Positions 62,623 to 64,000 of a DNA stretch of 64,000 bases are shown here, piece by piece. The stretch comes from Scleromatobacter humisilvae (lineage in GTDB: Bacteria; Pseudomonadota; Gammaproteobacteria; Burkholderiales; Burkholderiaceae_C). The translations under genes and the position numbers were made by a program. The notes beneath the pieces were generated by a model. The model was given only the letters and a program-made list of their open reading frames with translations. It had not been told where the DNA came from and did no database searches. Each line of letters opens with the position of its first letter. Positions within the stretch are counted from its first letter, which is position 1. Where the stretch lies: the NCBI RefSeq assembly GCF_023231945.1, contig NZ_JAJLJH010000003.1:372001-436000 (forward strand). The letters are read 5' to 3'.

Positions 62623-63533
62623 TGTCCAGACAGGACGTCAACCGCTCCGGCGAGATGGAAGTCTTCGTCCGCGTGGTCGAGCTCGGCGGGTTATCGGCCG
62701 CCGCGCGGGCACTCGCGATGACGCCGTCGGCGGTCAGCAAGCTGGTCGGCCGGCTCGAGGCCAGGCTGGGCGTGCGGCTGTTCAATCGCTCGACGCGCCA
62801 ACTGCAGCTGACCGCCGAGGGCAGCGTGTTCTACGAGCGCAGCGTGCGCGTGCTGGCCGACCTCGCCGAGGCCGAGCGCGGCGCCGCGGCCAACGATGCG
62901 CCGCGCGGCCGGCTGAGCGTCAACGCCAACGTGCCGTTCGGCGAGGCGGCACTGTTGCCGCTGGTGCCGGCGTTCCTCGAGCGCTATCCCGAGATCACGC
63001 TGGACATCGTGCTGACCGACGAGGTGATCGACCTGATCGAGCACCGCACCGACGTCGCCGTGCGCGCCGGGCCGCTCAAGAGCTCGAGCCTCGTCGCGCG
63101 CAAGCTGGGCGCGACGCGCAAGTCCATCGTGGCGTCGCCGGACTACCTCGCCAGGCACGGCGTGCCGAAGAAGCCGGCCGACCTGGCGCGGCACAACTGC
63201 CTCGGCTTCAACCGCACGCGCACGTTGAACGGCTGGCCGGTGCTGGCCGCCGGCAAGCAGGTGATGCTGCCCGCCGTCGGCAACACGCAGGTCAGCGACG
63301 GCGCCTCGCTGCAGCGCCTGGCCGTGGCCGGCGTCGGGCTCGCGCGGCTGGCGCGCTTCCACTGCCGCGACGACATCGCCGCGGGCCGGCTCGTGCCGGT
63401 GCTGGAGAAGTTCAACCCGGGCGACCTCGAGGAGATCCACGCCGTCTTCCTCGGCCACGGCGGCTACCTGCCGGCACGCGTGCGGGCGTTCCTCGATTTC
63501 CTGGTGGAGAACGTGCGGATCGAGCCGCAATGA
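62622..63533 (+). CDS. LysR-family transcriptional regulator
   Basis: A 303-residue protein with an N-terminal winged HTH (EMEVFVRVVELGGLSAAARALAMTPSAVSKLVGRLEARLGVRLFNRST) and a substrate-binding domain (about 95-300: GRLSVNANVPFGEAALLPLVPAFLERYPEITLDIVLTD). The start at 62622 leaves the usual short lead before the HTH; the frame extends to 62568. It is divergent from the AraJ-like transporter gene, its probable target. Confidence 0.92.
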   Translation: MSRQDVNRSGEMEVFVRVVELGGLSAAARALAMTPSAVSKLVGRLEARLGVRLFNRSTRQLQLTAEGSVFYERSVRVLADLAEAERGAAANDAPRGRLSVNANVPFGEAALLPLVPAFLERYPEITLDIVLTDEVIDLIEHRTDVAVRAGPLKSSSLVARKLGATRKSIVASPDYLARHGVPKKPADLARHNCLGFNRTRTLNGWPVLAAGKQVMLPAVGNTQVSDGASLQRLAVAGVGLARLARFHCRDDIAAGRLVPVLEKFNPGDLEEIHAVFLGHGGYLPARVRAFLDFLVENVRIEPQ

Positions 63534-63578
63534 ACGACGCCCTGGCCGCGCGAGGCGGGCAGGGCGTTCGAAGTCGTT

Positions 63579-63601
63579 GCGACGCGGTCGAGCCGCGTCG
63601 C
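63579..63601. terminator. Hairpin between lysR and phasin genes
   Basis: A perfect 9-bp stem, GCGACGCGG with CCGCGTCGC, around a 5-base loop, in the 77-bp gap between convergent genes. A second stem, CGCCCTG/CAGGGCG, lies just before it. It may end transcription from both sides. Confidence 0.55.
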
Positions 63602-63610
63602 GACGGACGA

Positions 63611-64000
63611 TCAGGCGCGGCGGGCCGTCGGCTTCTTGGCGGCCGGGGCGACCTGGTCGATGACCGACGACAGCGAGCTGTACGCCTGGTCGACGCCCGA
63701 CTTCAGGCCCTTGGCGATCGGCGCGAAGGCCTCGGCTTGCGGCAGCTTGGCGGCGGTCGCGTCGAGGTTGGCGTGGAACTGCGACACGCCGAGGTCGGCG
63801 GAGGCGCGCAGTTGCTGGCCGGCGAGCACGAGGCCCTGCTGGGCGTTGGCCTTGATCAGTTCGACGGCGGCTTGCGGATCCTTCACGCCGGTCATCGACT
63901 TCAGCGCGGCTTCGGTCGCCAGGCGGCTTTCCTCGAAGTGCTTCTTGCCGAGGTCGGCCCAGGCTTGCACCTGTTCCATGACCGGCTTCAGGTTGGCCTG
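63611..64000 (-). CDS. Phasin-family protein, N-terminus beyond window
   Basis: The last 129 codons of a phasin gene, entering from the right edge; an internal Met at 63979 is not the likely start. The visible part is helical and Ala/Gln-rich with the phasin pattern (QVQAWADLGKKHFEESRLATEAALKSM...LIKANAQQGLVLAGQQLRASADLG), ending in the basic tail AAKKPTARRA often seen in Burkholderiales phasins. Phasins coat polyhydroxyalkanoate granules, so the organism probably stores these polymers. Confidence 0.9.
   Translation of the reverse strand, partial: QANLKPVMEQVQAWADLGKKHFEESRLATEAALKSMTGVKDPQAAVELIKANAQQGLVLAGQQLRASADLGVSQFHANLDATAAKLPQAEAFAPIAKGLKSGVDQAYSSLSSVIDQVAPAAKKPTARRA

Overview
High-GC (roughly two-thirds G+C) chromosomal DNA of a betaproteobacterium, most probably order Burkholderiales. 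The block murJ / SirB1-like / AI-2E permease / hda / HAD phosphatase / pcnB / folK, the DUF47-Pit phosphate pair and a phasin at the right edge suit that order. The genus cannot be fixed from the sequence. I saw no rRNA, tRNA, CRISPR array or transposase gene.

Layout. 1-2.0 kb: a TPR glycosyltransferase cut by the left edge and a TMEM175-like channel. 2.1-12.7 kb: a compact, mostly overlapping operon for a type IVb thin pilus of the R64/TCP class (PilL-like, TcpQ-domain protein, PilN secretin, PilO, PilP, PilQ ATPase, PilR platform, PilS pilin, PilV minor pilin). It is followed by about 1.1 kb of broken sequence, then, on the opposite strand, a lytic transglycosylase and a DotB/PilT-like ATPase that look like the rest of the pilus apparatus. 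15.8-20.7 kb: small housekeeping and membrane genes. 20.8-24.9 kb: a LexA box and a solitary dnaE2 (error-prone polymerase) carrying non-conserved insertions and lacking imuA/imuB beside it. 25-30.3 kb: a Sel1-repeat protein, a frame-broken zinc-ribbon gene, an exported VOC protein and a lipoprotein predicted to be a beta-propeller. 30.4-37.7 kb: YaaA, a prolyl hydroxylase, a TOBE protein, an SDR/hydrolase/hydrolase run facing a CGNR zinc-finger regulator across a shared operator region, a YCII protein and a diguanylate cyclase.

37.9-49.3 kb is the conserved core: rhlE, then murJ, SirB1-like, AI-2E permease, hda, HAD phosphatase, pcnB, folK, DUF47 and pit, with a 44-bp tandem repeat after murJ. 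49.5-55.8 kb holds two convergent E1 dehydrogenase genes (sucA-like and aceE), neither next to an E2 or E3 gene. About 0.8 kb of nested inverted repeats lies between them. 56-64 kb holds a mug-type glycosylase, three MFS transporters paired with GlxA/AraC, TetR or LysR regulators, and a truncated phasin.

The least ordinary items are: (i) the pilus locus, with a VirB9-like/OmpA-like/TcpQ PilL protein and pilins lacking Glu at +5; (ii) the paired structured inverted repeats between the two E1 genes, whose terminal arms differ between copies but still pair within each copy; (iii) the lone, insertion-bearing, LexA-boxed dnaE2; (iv) two adjacent enzyme-family genes with altered catalytic residues.
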